Shown: piece after piece, positions 5,371 through 5,647 of the stretch | Layout: every line of letters starts with the position of its first letter | Position numbering within the stretch: the stretch's first letter is position 1 | NCBI GenBank assembly: GCA_017745015.1 | Contig: JAGIAF010000220.1 | Coordinates: 1-5,647, forward strand | Length of the DNA: 5,647 nt | Direction of reading: 5' to 3' | From: Bdellovibrio sp. | Lineage (GTDB): Bacteria; Bdellovibrionota; Bdellovibrionia; Bdellovibrionales; Bdellovibrionaceae | The notes under the pieces: model-generated | What the model was told of the DNA's origin: nothing | What the model saw: only the letters and a program-made list of their open reading frames with translations | Database searches by the model: none | Translations under genes and position numbers: made by a program

Positions 5371-5647
5371 GCATCAGAAGAAATTTATCGGCCGGGAGAG
5401 CGTTGATCACATCGCTCTTCTCGAGCCATCCTCGTCGCGCCTGACCTACGCCGTATTTCATATAATCCAGCTGCCCGTCGTCTCGAGCTTCCGTGCCGAT
5501 CGCTATTTTCACATCCATGGTTTTCGCCAAACGACAAAGCGTATCTGGAATGTCCATCCATTGTGGCTGGCAATTTAGTTCAATAATTTTATTAAGATCA
5601 TGAACTTGGCGCAGAATCTTTTCGAAGTTCACCTGATAGGAATATCC
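5351..5647 (-). CDS. polX: PolX-type DNA polymerase/PHP protein, C-terminal end (5' part outside window)
   Basis: About 98 C-terminal residues are visible, and the frame stays open to the window edge (GYSYQVNFEKIL precedes and includes the GTG at 5632-5630, which is not a real start). The text follows the end of the PHP domain of bacterial family X polymerases: IIELNCQPQWMDIPDTLCRLA where the family has LEINANPxRLDL, and QLDYMKYGVGQARRGWLEK, a near-signature ending. In PolX the N-terminal polymerase part fills short gaps in base excision repair and the PHP part is a metal-dependent 3'-5' exonuclease. Between these blocks the family normally has T/S-D-A-H, whose Asp and His bind metal; here it reads TEAR, so both appear changed. 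The stop lies inside the pirin gene (20-nt overlap, convergent), with no terminator seen. Confidence 0.85.
   Translation of the reverse strand, partial: GYSYQVNFEKILRQVHDLNKIIELNCQPQWMDIPDTLCRLAKTMDVKIAIGTEARDDGQLDYMKYGVGQARRGWLEKSDVINALPADKFLLMLTATRR

Noticed and set aside
1..5647. CRISPR arrays, tRNA or rRNA genes, insertion sequences, defence or toxin-antitoxin modules
   Set aside because: I looked for regularly spaced repeats, tRNA-like cloverleaf ends, transposase motifs and small toxin/antitoxin pairs on both strands and saw none. The coding space is filled by the eight genes listed.

Overview
This window is ordinary-looking bacterial chromosome: gene-dense, moderate GC, short intergenic gaps, strong GGAGG-type ribosome sites and no mobile DNA. 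The gene mix (a serine- and proline-rich DUF4382 lipoprotein, a Tat-type pirin, PolX, a CoA-binding protein and a PLD/CBS pair) and the protein style suggest a Gram-negative such as a Bdellovibrio-like bacterium. That placement is an impression, not something the sequence proves.

Layout, left to right. (1) Plus strand: the end of a membrane-anchored AHSA1/SRPBCC-fold protein (cut by the window start), then a small YccU-type CoA-binding protein, closed by a hairpin terminator at 1026-1063. (2) Minus strand, converging on that terminator: a DUF4382 lipoprotein with a serine-rich linker and a proline-rich, acidic C-terminal tail. (3) Plus strand, divergent from the lipoprotein: a two-HKD phospholipase D-like protein whose 3' end overlaps a two-CBS-domain protein, which looks like a translationally coupled pair. 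(4) Minus strand: a LysR-type regulator whose stop codon overlaps the CBS stop by 4 nt, tail to tail. (5) Plus strand, divergent from LysR across about 110 bp of AT-rich DNA: a pirin (cupin, quercetinase-like) with a twin-arginine signal sequence and a second good start exactly where cytoplasmic pirins begin. (6) Minus strand, overlapping the pirin 3' end by 20 nt: the C-terminal end of a PolX-type DNA polymerase/PHP protein, cut by the window end.

The most functional-looking unit is the LysR/pirin divergent pair, a classic regulator/target arrangement. The pirin leader can fold into a hairpin that hides its Shine-Dalgarno site. No wholly new multi-gene system is evident. The points most worth a second look are the Tat signal plus internal start in the pirin, the altered last metal-binding motif in the PolX PHP domain, and the overlapping PLD/CBS pair.
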